Assembly: GCA_016196035.1 (NCBI GenBank)
Contig: JACPYM010000055.1
Span: 1-64,000 of the forward strand
Direction of reading: 5' to 3'
DNA length: 64,000 bases
DNA from: Acidobacteriota bacterium
Lineage (GTDB): Bacteria; Acidobacteriota; Blastocatellia; RBC074
Below are positions 18,069-33,980 of the stretch, in pieces (positions within the stretch are counted from its first letter, which is position 1; the number at the start of each line of letters is the position of its first letter). The notes under the pieces are model-generated. The model was not told where the DNA came from and did not search any database. It saw nothing but the letters and a program-made list of their open reading frames with translations. The position numbers and the translations under genes were made by a program.

Positions 18069-18398
18069 AAATACCTCCTTCTTTGAAACTGCTGTTAATC
18101 GCACTGAAAGGGCCACACACAATGTGCGGCGGCGCTTTCATCACCTTTTCAGCTTCGCTTTTTGCCGGGTGCAAAGTGCGTGCCGCGCGTGGCCTGCCGG
18201 TTTTGACTGGCTGAACGGCTTGGATTGCGGGGTTTCTCGCGCAGGTTGAGCATCTTTGCGCGCTTTGTCGTAAATCTCCCGCACGTGTATAGCAGTGCGC
18301 GTCTGGCATATCGGTTGCCGTCAGGAAGCATAAGACTGCGCTGCACATTTCGCAGCGTAATCGTTGCCTGAGATTGATTCGGATAAGGAGGAACTGTT
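18069..18398. other. intergenic region between divergent hsp20 and BON genes
   Basis: It holds no convincing gene. It must contain promoters for both directions. No CIRCE or HAIR-type heat-shock operator was recognised. A candidate plus-strand promoter is listed separately. Confidence 0.6.
18265..18293 (+). promoter_or_regulatory. candidate sigma-70-like promoter for the BON gene
   Basis: TTGTCG at 18265-18270 and TATAGC at 18288-18293 are separated by 17 bases. This resembles a -35/-10 pair about 105 bases before the BON gene start. It is a pattern match only. Confidence 0.3.
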
Positions 18399-19088
18399 AT
18401 GACGACCTACAAGAGTGACGAACAAATCAAACAAGAAGTGTTGCGCGAGTTACGTTGGGACACGCGCGTCAATGAAACGGAAATCGGCGTCATCGTCCAC
18501 CTGGGTGTGGTGACGCTGACCGGTACGGTAGACAGTTATGGCAAGAAGCTGGCGGCCCAGGATGCCGCGCATCGGGTCGCGGGCGTCCTGGATGTCGCCA
18601 ACGATGTGCAGGTGAAGTGGCCCGGCCTGTTTGCGCACACCGATGCCGATATTGCACAAGCGGTGCGGCGCGCGCTGGAATGGGACGTCTTGGTGCCCGC
18701 CGATAAAATTCAATCCACTGTGGCCGACGGCTGGATCACGCTCACCGGCACGGTCGAATACTTAGGCGAACGCGAAGACGCCGAGCGCGCCGTGCGTCAT
18801 TTGCGCGGCGTCAAAGGCGTCATCAATCAAATCGCGATTGCCGAAAAAGAGCTCGAACCCGAAGAGGTGCGCACTGTCATCGAAGAAGCGCTCGAACGCC
18901 GCGCCGACCGCGAAGCCAGACGTATCAAAGTGACGGTTGCCGATGGCACCGTGACGCTCGCGGGCGTCGTGCGCAATTGGGCGGAACGCCGCGCCATCAT
19001 CGGCGCCGTCAGTCACACGCCGGGTGTGCACACGGTTCACGATCACTTGCGCATTGATCCGTATTACTTGGCGGCGGCGGCGGCATAA
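18399..19088 (+). CDS. triple BON-domain protein
   Basis: This 229-residue protein lies behind a GGAGGA site. It consists of three BON domains: residues about 5-75 (VLRELRWDTRVNETEIGVIV with VVTLTGTVDSYGKKLAAQDA), 80-150 (VRRALEWDVLVPADKIQ, GWITLTGTVEYLGEREDAER) and 155-222 (IEEALERRADREARRIKVTV, GTVTLAGVVRNWAERRAIIG). BON domains are thought to bind phospholipid or interact at the envelope, and OsmY-like members are stress-induced. No signal peptide is visible, so this copy may be cytoplasmic. Its neighbour Hsp20 suggests a stress role. Confidence 0.92.
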   Translation: MTTYKSDEQIKQEVLRELRWDTRVNETEIGVIVHLGVVTLTGTVDSYGKKLAAQDAAHRVAGVLDVANDVQVKWPGLFAHTDADIAQAVRRALEWDVLVPADKIQSTVADGWITLTGTVEYLGEREDAERAVRHLRGVKGVINQIAIAEKELEPEEVRTVIEEALERRADREARRIKVTVADGTVTLAGVVRNWAERRAIIGAVSHTPGVHTVHDHLRIDPYYLAAAAA

Positions 19089-19180
19089 ACAGTTCAGTAG
19101 TCGTTTGTCATTTAGATCGGTTTGAAAGCGTGGCCAGCGCGTTTGTAGTCCCGCTTTCAGGTGGTCGGCGCGGCGCTAGT

Positions 19181-19432
19181 GTTATAGTTTTAAAGAAAAC
19201 GAATTTCCGAAAAGTCCCAAAGGGACGACCAGCCAACAGCCCAGGGTGAAGCCCTGGGGGTCGTGCAAATGGTTCGGCCAGCCCTGAAAGGGCGGCAGCC
19301 AAGCCTAGGGCTGCCGCCGCCCTTTCAGGGCTTCGCACAACGACTCAATGCGCTTCCTGGGACTGCCCCCCAGGCTGTTGGCTAACGCTCCGTTGGAGCT
19401 TGCTACGGAAATTCTTCTTCTTGAAGTCTTTA
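19181..19432 (-). repeat. long palindromic element, copy B, inverted relative to copy A
   Basis: It contains the reverse complement of copy A across its length, including GGGACGACCAGCCAACAGCC, GCAAATGGTTCGGCCAGCCC and GGCTGTTGGCTAACGCTCCG. Together the two copies bracket 16.3-19.2 kb. The rest of the 400-base gap around it shows no gene. Confidence 0.85.
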
Positions 19433-19494
19433 TCAACCACCTAAACGCGGAGCTACAAACGCGCTGACCCACTATCTCAGTTGTCCCACTGCGG

Positions 19495-25622
<6,128 letters not shown>

Positions 25623-25623
<1 letters not shown>

Positions 25624-25745
25624 CCCGGGTACGCACGCCTCCTTGCGTGCTTCGTTGTGTCAGGCGGGCTCGTGCTGAAAGGAAATTCTTTGACCTTTCT
25701 CAATCCCCTTCCAAGCAGCGCGCAGGGATGCGTGCGTGCCCGGGT
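25623..25745. repeat. 126-bp repeat family, divergent copy 1 (123 bp)
   Basis: Inverted ends ACCCGGGTACGCACGC and GCGTGCGTGCCCGGGT enclose GCTGAAAGGAAATTCTTTGA, the core also found in copies 3 and 4. It lies exactly between the convergent giant regulator and DinB genes: the TGA stop of each overlaps a tip of the repeat. Confidence 0.8.
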
Positions 25746-26266
25746 CACGACATCCGTTTTTCCATTGTGGGGTTCAGGTCGTAGGCCGCTGACTGTCCTT
25801 TCGGAATGCTGATCCATTGCCATTCACCCTGATGCAGCAGGCGCGCCAGCAAAATCAACTGGCCGACGTGCATGGCCACATGCGCCAACGAACGGCAAAG
25901 CGCTTCGTGTACGGTGAACGCCTGGCCGCGAATCGTCACCGACAACGACAAATCCGCAGGGCGCAACGCTGACAGCTCACGCAACAACACTTCCCAACCT
26001 TGCGCCCACAACTCATCCATCTGCTGCCGGGCGTATTCAACCGCTGCGAATTCGGCCTCACGGTCACGCCACGGCTTCTCGCCATCCGTCATCAGAAAGT
26101 CGGTGAAGCGCGAACGAAAATTTCCGCTGATATGTCGTACCAACATCGCGGCGGAATTGCCATCGGCGTACAGAATGCGATTCAACTCAGCGTCGGGAAT
26201 CTGTTGCAGCGCGCGTTCGCCCAGCACTTTGTAGCGTTCGTATTCGTCCAGAAAATCTTTGAGCAT
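25745..26266 (-). CDS. DinB/DUF1572-like protein
   Basis: This 173-residue helical protein has putative metal ligands in VRHISGNFRSR near residue 45 and SLAHVAMHVGQLI near 135, the His pattern of the DinB-like four-helix bundle (DUF1572 branch). Other visible pieces are LDEYERYKVLGERALQQIPD at the N-terminus and WQWISIPKGQSAAYD near the C-terminus. Members often act as metal-dependent thiol transferases or remain uncharacterised. The stop codon lies at the tip of the 126-bp-family repeat. Confidence 0.8.
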   Translation of the reverse strand: MLKDFLDEYERYKVLGERALQQIPDAELNRILYADGNSAAMLVRHISGNFRSRFTDFLMTDGEKPWRDREAEFAAVEYARQQMDELWAQGWEVLLRELSALRPADLSLSVTIRGQAFTVHEALCRSLAHVAMHVGQLILLARLLHQGEWQWISIPKGQSAAYDLNPTMEKRMS

Positions 26267-26364
26267 AAGCCCTCCCGGTTAAGTGTGGTGTGAACTGTAA
26301 GACAGGGTGGGCTGAATCGTGAAGTCTCGCTGGGAGTGCGGATGTGCCGATACTGCTGGCGAAT

Positions 26365-26453
26365 GTCCGACAAGCTGCCAGCTTGTCGGACGCCTGGCCG
26401 TTAAACCCAGTGTTCGCCAGCCACGACCACGACAAGCTGGCAGCTTGTCGGAC
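26365..26453. repeat. paired palindromes GACAAGCTGSCAGCTTGTC, locus 1
   Basis: Two self-complementary units, GACAAGCTGCCAGCTTGTC near 26369 and GACAAGCTGGCAGCTTGTC near 26431, lie about 40 bases apart. Further complementary flanks (TGGCGAATG and CATTCGCCA) lie outside them. The same pair recurs at 63273-63360. It sits in the 250-base gap between the DinB-like and SMP-30 genes, which holds no gene. Confidence 0.88.
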
Positions 26454-26517
26454 AACTTGGCGCATTCGCCAACGGTATCGTACCGTCCACGCTCCCAAGC
26501 ATTAACCGCTCTCCCCC

Positions 26518-28203
<1,686 letters not shown>

Positions 28204-28215
28204 TTGCTTCCTCCC

Positions 28216-28304
28216 GCAAAAGAGCATGGAGTTCAAGCTTTAGCTTGTTTGGCGCGCGCCGCGCGCCGCAGACAGCCTAAAGGCTGAACTCCATGCACTT
28301 TTGC
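28216..28304. repeat. inverted repeat upstream of the SMP-30 gene
   Basis: GCAAAAGAGCATGGAGTTCA at 28216 and its near-complement at 28285-28304 form the outer arms. An inner AGCTTTAGCT/AGCCTAAAGGCT pair and a GC-palindrome (GGCGCGCGCCGCGCGCC) fill the middle. It lies between two tandem minus-strand genes and overlaps the likely promoter or leader of the SMP-30 gene. Confidence 0.75.
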
Positions 28305-28312
28305 TGACTGCT

Positions 28313-29179
28313 TTAACGTGCCTTCACGACGTAGTAATTCAGCGGCCCCGGCACTTCCTTGAACCAGTGCGGCGTGCCTGCCGGAACGATGATCACATCG
28401 CCTTTGCTGATCGTGCGCGTCTCGCCGCCTTTCACATCCGTGCCGCGCAGTTCGCCCGGCGCGATGGTTTTGCCGTCCACGAGTTGCCCGCCGGTAACAA
28501 ACGTCGCCGTGCCTTCGAGCACGTAAATGATGTCGGCGTCCTGTTCGTGGACCTCGACCATGCCGGCTTTGTCGCGATGGCTGGCGTGCACCATGTACTT
28601 GTCGCTTTGATCGAATAACACCGCGCCTTTGGCAAAGGCGGCTGTTACTTTTTCTTTCTCGAAGTAACTTACTCGCGCCTTGCCTGCTTCGGGATTTGCG
28701 AGTGCGCTCGCTCCGGCAATCGCCAACTCTTCGTCCTGTTGCGCCGAAGCCGCGCCGCTGACGCCGACCGCGCCGACAATTTGACCATCCACCACGACCG
28801 GCACGCCGCCTTGCAAAGGCGTGAACAGGCTGTCAGGCAAGGCGACCATCGCAGTGCGCCCGTTTTTGATAATGTCCTCGAAAACCTTGGTCGGCTTTTT
28901 GAAAAGTGCCGACGTGCGCGCTTTGCCGATGGAAATTTGCGCGCCGGCGGCAAACGTGCCGTCCAGGCGTTCGAGCGCCATCAGATTGCCGCCGTCATCC
29001 ACGACGGCGATCACGCCGCCGGGGGCCTTGACGCGCCTGGCTTCAGCCTTGGCGGCGTCTATTACTTTTTTTGCGCCATCGAGCGTCAGGGTTTTCTTCT
29101 CGATAACTTGGGCCAGAGCGATGTTACCTAAGCTGAGCAACAGCGCTAATAACATAACGTTTTTCAAGTATGCTTTCAT
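28313..29179 (-). CDS. exported GlcG/HbpS-like protein fused to a cupin
   Basis: This 288-residue protein has a signal peptide (NVMLLALLLSLGNIALAQ). Residues about 28-155 are a GlcG/HbpS (DUF336) domain: LTLDGAKKVIDAAKAEARRV, GGVIAVVDDGGNLMALERLD, and GGVPVVVDGQIVGAVGVSGA. Residues about 195-288 are a cupin with VEVHEQDADIIYVLEGTATF and PAGTPHWFKEVPGPLNYYVV, whose His and Glu residues could hold a metal. GlcG/HbpS domains bind haem or corrin-like ligands in some members. The fusion suggests a periplasmic small-molecule sensor or enzyme; which ligand is not shown. Confidence 0.87.
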   Translation of the reverse strand: MKAYLKNVMLLALLLSLGNIALAQVIEKKTLTLDGAKKVIDAAKAEARRVKAPGGVIAVVDDGGNLMALERLDGTFAAGAQISIGKARTSALFKKPTKVFEDIIKNGRTAMVALPDSLFTPLQGGVPVVVDGQIVGAVGVSGAASAQQDEELAIAGASALANPEAGKARVSYFEKEKVTAAFAKGAVLFDQSDKYMVHASHRDKAGMVEVHEQDADIIYVLEGTATFVTGGQLVDGKTIAPGELRGTDVKGGETRTISKGDVIIVPAGTPHWFKEVPGPLNYYVVKAR

Positions 29180-29200
29180 TTTCCCTCCCTCACTGATAAG

Positions 29201-29250
29201 AAAAAGGCACAGGCTCCAACTCGCCTGCCGCCAGCCGGAAACCTGTGCCT
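29201..29250 (-). terminator. rho-independent-like terminator after the Spondin_N gene
   Basis: On the minus strand GGCACAGG and CCTGTGCC form a stem with a GC-rich loop, followed directly by TTTTTCTT. It lies about 20 bases after the Spondin_N stop and before the GlcG-cupin start. Confidence 0.65.
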
Positions 29251-29271
29251 GTGGTTCAAACCGCGCGGTTG

Positions 29272-29988
29272 TTACATCTTCGCCAGCGTGTCCGGCGTAA
29301 TGGTGATCCTGAACAACTCGCCGTTGCGCGTGAAGAAGGACGAAGTCTTTGCCGCGTGAACCTTGCCGTGCTCTGGCACGCCCGCATCCAGCGTTTTCTG
29401 ACGCGGGCCTTGGTTGGGGCCGACACCGGGTTCCTCATCCACTTCGGTGCCCGCGTCGTAAAGCATCAAGTCTGCCGTGATGTCGCCGCTCAATGGCTTG
29501 CCGTTGTTGAACAAGTCAATGCCCTGGCGTTTCGGTGCATAGAACCAATCGTTCGATTGGCCGAACATCATTGCCAGCGACAAGCGCATACCCGGTTTGG
29601 CCGAGAAGCTGAATTCGTAAGCGCCGCCCGGCCCAATCGGCCCCGGCTTGTCAGCGCCGGCGGGTGTGTTGAAGACACCGTGGCCCATGTGTTCGCGGCC
29701 TTCCAGCACCTTCACGATCTCGCCCGGGTTGCCGGTCTCGGCCAAAGCTTCCAAGCCATTGACAGCGGGCAGGCCTTCGCGGAACAGGCGCACCTCGCGC
29801 TCGTGCAACACGAATAGGCCGGGCGACAACGCAAAGGGCCATTTGGTGCCGTCCTTGGCCGTTTGTTCTTGCGAGATGTTTTCGATGCGCACGGTGAATT
29901 TGGTTTCGCCTTTGCCGCCGTGTTGGGCAAAAGCCGTCACGCCCAACGCGACCACCGCCAGCAGACTAAAGAAAAAAGCACGTTTCAT
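29272..29988 (-). CDS. exported Spondin_N-domain protein
   Basis: This protein has 238 residues from the ATG ending at 29988, which heads a signal peptide (AFFFSLLAVVALGVTAFAQ). The body matches a Spondin_N domain: KFTVRIENISQ at the start, FALSPGLFVLHE, then GLEALAETGNPGEIVKVLEG, a Gly/Pro-rich loop (FNTPAGADKPGPIGPGGAYE) and FSAKPGMRLSLAMMFGQSND with DWFYAP. In bacteria these are secreted C2-like beta-sandwich proteins of unknown role, sometimes calcium-binding. It lies 20 bases downstream of the aquaporin gene, so the two are probably cotranscribed. Confidence 0.87.
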   Translation of the reverse strand: MKRAFFFSLLAVVALGVTAFAQHGGKGETKFTVRIENISQEQTAKDGTKWPFALSPGLFVLHEREVRLFREGLPAVNGLEALAETGNPGEIVKVLEGREHMGHGVFNTPAGADKPGPIGPGGAYEFSFSAKPGMRLSLAMMFGQSNDWFYAPKRQGIDLFNNGKPLSGDITADLMLYDAGTEVDEEPGVGPNQGPRQKTLDAGVPEHGKVHAAKTSSFFTRNGELFRITITPDTLAKM

Positions 29989-30008
29989 ATTTGATCCTCT
30001 CCTCATTC

Positions 30009-30830
30009 TCAATTGGGTGATTGTTCAATTGCGGCAAGGCCCAGCGACACAGATGCACCAGGCGCGCCGCAGTGGATACAACGCTTGTTATTTTGGTGAT
30101 GCAGTTTCGCGCACGCGACCTGCCGTTTCTGCCACACGTGAACTTGCGCCGCCGCCAGCATTCCCAACGGCGGTGCCGTGAAATAAAGCCACCACGCCGT
30201 CCAGATATTCCCGCCCGCAGCCGAACCGAACGTCCGCGCCGGATTCATGCTCATACCCGACAGCGGTGTTTCAAAGCTGATGTACAACGCGACCAACAAG
30301 CCAGCAAATACTCCTGTGTAGCGGGCGATGTTACTCGTGTTAGAAACATTAAGTACCATCGTCATCAGAATAAAGGTAATGACAACTTCGGCGGCAAACG
30401 CAACTTGCACCCCGTAGTTACCCGGCAAGGTAGCCACACAATTCACCGCCGGGTGACTTAAGTTACTTTGCCAGATAACTGAAGCTAGCAATACACCCGC
30501 CGCACCGCCGATAAATTGAAACAGCACATAGCCGAGCGCATCCGCACCGCTGATTTTGCCCAGGCGCCAAAACGTCAGCGTCACCGCCGGGTTGAAATGT
30601 GCGCCTGACTGTTGACCCCATGGCGAATAAATCAAACAGATCGCCGTCAATCCCATTGCCAATCCCATCATGACGCGGCGCGTAAAGCCGTCGGCCAACG
30701 CTTGCCGCACGGGTGAAGCCGGATGTTCCAGCAACACGCCGAAGCTGCAAGCCGACACCATGAAAATCCCCAGCAAGGCCGCCTCCATCAGATATTCAGG
30801 CCAGTGTCTTTTCAGCGCGTCTAGTAACAT
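30009..30830 (-). CDS. aquaporin/MIP-family channel
   Basis: This 273-residue protein has six membrane helices and the two half-helix motifs: SGAHFNPAVTLTF near residue 75 and SGMSMNPARTFGSA near residue 195. The canonical AxxN is found as both NPA signatures. The C-terminal tail (about residue 235 onwards) is polar with CIHCG and is longer than in AqpZ. It should conduct water or small neutral solutes such as glycerol; the selectivity filter was not resolved. It is transcribed divergently from the histidine kinase at 31083 across 250 bases in which no gene was seen. Confidence 0.92.
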   Translation of the reverse strand: MLLDALKRHWPEYLMEAALLGIFMVSACSFGVLLEHPASPVRQALADGFTRRVMMGLAMGLTAICLIYSPWGQQSGAHFNPAVTLTFWRLGKISGADALGYVLFQFIGGAAGVLLASVIWQSNLSHPAVNCVATLPGNYGVQVAFAAEVVITFILMTMVLNVSNTSNIARYTGVFAGLLVALYISFETPLSGMSMNPARTFGSAAGGNIWTAWWLYFTAPPLGMLAAAQVHVWQKRQVACAKLHHQNNKRCIHCGAPGASVSLGLAAIEQSPN

Positions 30831-31082
30831 CGTGTTATTGCCCCCTCTTCGTTCACGCCGTAAAAATGCCGTTACCAGCGCCGATTATTCCCAGCGATTT
30901 TCAGTCGGCGTTATTCGTCCGAAACCATCAACCGGACACAGCCGACCATTCATACGGCACAGCACACCACCTGTTTAGTAGCGATTGGTTTTTCCGGCGA
31001 ATTGAATTTAGGATGAGGTGGCGTTGACTGTAGGCTCGAACATCCTTCAAGGGCAATTCATGGGCGCCCTAACATCACCGTT

Positions 31083-33065
31083 ATGACCACACCGGCAGTT
31101 TTAACCAATCTATTAGGCTTCATCACCGGGGCGGCGTTATACGGCATGTTGCTGTGGATGGTGTTGCGGCAGCCGCGTGCCAGCGCACGCCAAGCCAAAG
31201 ATGGGTTGCCGTTGCTGACGGCCTTGCTGGGATTGGCCTGGAATGTGGGCGGTTTGCTGACATTCGGCTTGTCACCAGTCAGCCATGTGCGCGATGCCTG
31301 GTTCTTTCCCTTGCTGGTCGCGGCGGCCTTTACGGCCTTGGGTTTTTTGCCGGCGGTTGTCGTGCATTCGGTCTTGCGCACGGGCGAAACCTGGCAGGGG
31401 CGTTCATCGGCGTGGGGCATGAGCGTCGCGGCCTATTGCCTGAGCACGGCGGCTTCGGTGCTGCATTTTCAACAAGCGCTGGCGCTGGGGGATGCGCCGT
31501 CGCATTGGGCCTTGCATCTATTGACGGGCGGCTTTGCACTGCTGATTGTCGCCTTGCTGTTCGCCGCGCGTGGCGCGGCGCAACGTCCGGGCTGGCCCAA
31601 AGCGGGAGTGGCCGCGCTGGCGGTGTTCGCCGTTTCGGCGGCGCATTTGAGCCATCACGAAGGCGCTGACTATTCGTGGTGGGTGGAATTGATCGGCCAT
31701 CATGCCTCTTTGGCCTTGATCGCGGTGATCCTCTACCAGGATTACCGGTTTGCGCTGGCCGACCTGTTTTTGAAACGGGCGCTGGCCTTGATGCTGTTGG
31801 TGGCGGTGTCGTTCGGGTTGTATCTCACGGTGGCCGCCCCGCTGTTTCACCGTTGGCAACCTGCCACAGAATTGCATCCCTGGGCAGTCGGGTTGATGTT
31901 GGCCTTGTGGGTGCTCACGGCGCTGGTGTATCCGTGGTTGAAACGCGCCGTGGTGTGGCTGGTGGACGCCGTCATCTTGCGCCGCGCCGATTACGACACG
32001 CTGCAACACGAGTTGGCGCAAACCCTGGCGGATTGCGAATCTGCCGATGCCGTGCTCGCCACCGTCTGCCAACAACTTGCTGACGCATTGACGGCGCACG
32101 AAATTTCCTGGACGGCGCACACCGAGGATTTCTCTACCAAAAAGACGACTGGCCCGTTGTTGCCACGTATCGAGTTGCAACGGCGCACGCGCGAATCCGC
32201 TCCCGCGCTAACCAACGTGCTGGTGCCGACGAGCGAAGCCCCGCAATACCGTTTGCACGTGGGCGCTTTGGCGGGTGGCCGCCGCTTGCTTTCGGACGAT
32301 CAAACCATGCTTGAAACCGTGGCGCTGCTGGCGGCACGGCGCATTGACGCGGTGCGGGTCGTGCACGAACGTTGTATGCGCGATTTGCACGAACAGGAAA
32401 TGCAGAAGCTCGCCACCGAAGCTGAGTTGCGCGCCTTGCGGGCGCAGATCAACCCGCACTTCCTCTTCAATGCTCTGACGACGATTGGGTATTTGATTCA
32501 AACCGCGCCCGCCGCCGCTGTGCAAACGCTTTTGCGGCTGACCGCGTTGTTGCGCGCCGTCTTGCGCAAAGGCGAAGGCGAATTTTGCACGCTCGGCGAA
32601 GAGTTGGAATTGATCGAGGCGTATTTGGACATCGAGCGCGCGCGCTTTGAAGATCGCTTGCGCGTGGTGTTGGACGTGCCAACGGAATTGCACAATGTGC
32701 GCATCCCGGCGTTGCTGTTGCAGCCCCTGGTCGAAAACGCCATCAAACATGGCATCACACCCTTGCGCGCGGGCGGCGAAGTCGTCGTCTGGGCGCGGCG
32801 GGAAGCAAGCAAAGACAACACTGAGCGCTTGCACATCCGCGTCACCGACACCGGCCAAGGCGTGGGCGAACAGGCGCTGGCGCACGGACGCACGCGCGGC
32901 GTCGGCCTAGCGAATGTCGAACAGCGCTTGCAACGGCATTTCGCCGACAGCGCCAGCTTCAGTTTGCGCAGCGCGCCCGGCGTAGGCACAACAGTCGAAC
33001 TGTTCATACCTGCCGCCGCCGTCAGCACTAACAACGTCGTTCCGTTTGAAAGGAAAGCCGGATGA
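31083..33065 (+). CDS. LytS-type sensor histidine kinase
   Basis: This 660-residue protein has an N-terminal half of about eight hydrophobic segments (LLGFITGAALYGMLLWMVL through LMLALWVLTALVYPWL). A GAF-like region follows at about 310-420 (LAQTLADCESADAVLATVC). The kinase core has the His_kinase motif AQINPHFLFNALTTIGYLI with His near residue 459. The ATPase part reads LLLQPLVENAIKHGI (N box), VTDTGQGVGE and GVGLANVEQRLQ. It autophosphorylates on His and passes phosphate to the response regulator, whose gene overlaps it by four bases (ATGA). Confidence 0.92.
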   Translation: MTTPAVLTNLLGFITGAALYGMLLWMVLRQPRASARQAKDGLPLLTALLGLAWNVGGLLTFGLSPVSHVRDAWFFPLLVAAAFTALGFLPAVVVHSVLRTGETWQGRSSAWGMSVAAYCLSTAASVLHFQQALALGDAPSHWALHLLTGGFALLIVALLFAARGAAQRPGWPKAGVAALAVFAVSAAHLSHHEGADYSWWVELIGHHASLALIAVILYQDYRFALADLFLKRALALMLLVAVSFGLYLTVAAPLFHRWQPATELHPWAVGLMLALWVLTALVYPWLKRAVVWLVDAVILRRADYDTLQHELAQTLADCESADAVLATVCQQLADALTAHEISWTAHTEDFSTKKTTGPLLPRIELQRRTRESAPALTNVLVPTSEAPQYRLHVGALAGGRRLLSDDQTMLETVALLAARRIDAVRVVHERCMRDLHEQEMQKLATEAELRALRAQINPHFLFNALTTIGYLIQTAPAAAVQTLLRLTALLRAVLRKGEGEFCTLGEELELIEAYLDIERARFEDRLRVVLDVPTELHNVRIPALLLQPLVENAIKHGITPLRAGGEVVVWARREASKDNTERLHIRVTDTGQGVGEQALAHGRTRGVGLANVEQRLQRHFADSASFSLRSAPGVGTTVELFIPAAAVSTNNVVPFERKAG

Positions 33066-33844
33066 GCCAAGCCTTGCGCGTGATCATTGCCGACGACGAA
33101 CGCCCGGCGCGCTCCTTTCTCGCGGCGCTGTTGCGTGGGTTTGAAGACGTCGAGTTGATCGGCGAAGCCGAAACCGGCACGGAAGCCGTCGCCTTGATCG
33201 AAGCCAATCGCCCAGACCTGGCCTTCCTCGATTTGCAAATGCCCGAGTTGGATGGCTTGGGTGTCGTGCGTATGCTGCACAAAAACTGTGTGCCGCTGAT
33301 CGCCTTTGTCACGGCCTATGACGAATATGCGGTCAAGGCATTTGAACTCAACGCGGTGGATTATCTGCTCAAACCGGTGGAGCGCGCGCGTTTGCGCGCC
33401 ACCATTCAACGCGCGCAGGAACGCCTGGAGCAAAGCGACTGGCGCGGCGCAGAAACCCAACGCTTGCAGGCCGCTGCTGAGGAATACGACCAAGCCACAC
33501 GCCCGCCGCTGCTTGAACGCATCCCAGTACGCCAACGCGACGAGATCGTCATTGTCCCGGTCAAAGAGGTCGCTTCCATTGTCGCCGAAGGCGAGTTGCT
33601 GCACCTGACCACGGTCAAAAACGAGAGTTACACCTTGACCTATCGTTTGAAAGATTTGGAGGCGCGCCTGGACCCGGCCAAGTTCATTCGATTAGGACGC
33701 GGCGTGCTGGCGAATCTGGACATGTTGCGTCGTGTCAGCGCACTGCCTGGCGGGACGTATGTGGCGACGCTGGCGAATGGGCAGCAGTTAAATGTGAGTC
33801 GTTTGCAAGGCCGAATTTTGCGCGAGCAATTGTTGAAGCTGTAA
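33062..33844 (+). CDS. LytTR-family response regulator
   Basis: This 260-residue protein has a receiver domain in residues 1-120 with IIADDERPAR at the start and the phospho-accepting Asp in LAFLDLQMPELDGLG; the conserved Thr and Lys appear in AFVTAYDEYAVKAF and YLLKPVER. Residues about 155-260 form the LytTR DNA-binding domain (IPVRQRDEIVIVPVKEVASI, FIRLGRGVLANLDMLRRV). The gene overlaps the kinase gene by ATGA, indicating coupled translation. Target genes are not visible from the sequence. Confidence 0.94.
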   Translation: MSQALRVIIADDERPARSFLAALLRGFEDVELIGEAETGTEAVALIEANRPDLAFLDLQMPELDGLGVVRMLHKNCVPLIAFVTAYDEYAVKAFELNAVDYLLKPVERARLRATIQRAQERLEQSDWRGAETQRLQAAAEEYDQATRPPLLERIPVRQRDEIVIVPVKEVASIVAEGELLHLTTVKNESYTLTYRLKDLEARLDPAKFIRLGRGVLANLDMLRRVSALPGGTYVATLANGQQLNVSRLQGRILREQLLKL

Positions 33845-33854
33845 GCCTGGGTAA

Positions 33855-33980
33855 ACCTGGGTACGCACCGCTTCCAGCGTGCAGTCTCGGCAATAGGCGC
33901 GCGAATGCCGGAGGGGCTTCCTTCCAGCATGGTTGTTTCTGCTCCCAAGCCTGCACGCTGGAAGCGGTGCGTACCCAGGT
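33855..33980. repeat. 126-bp repeat family, copy 2
   Basis: It has ends ACCTGGGTACGCACCGCTTC and GAAGCGGTGCGTACCCAGGT. It fills the space between convergent genes: the response regulator stop lies about 10 bases before it, and the mgtE stop codon (TGA on the minus strand) overlaps its right tip. A partial duplicate of the tip (GCCTGGGT) lies at 33845. Confidence 0.9.
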
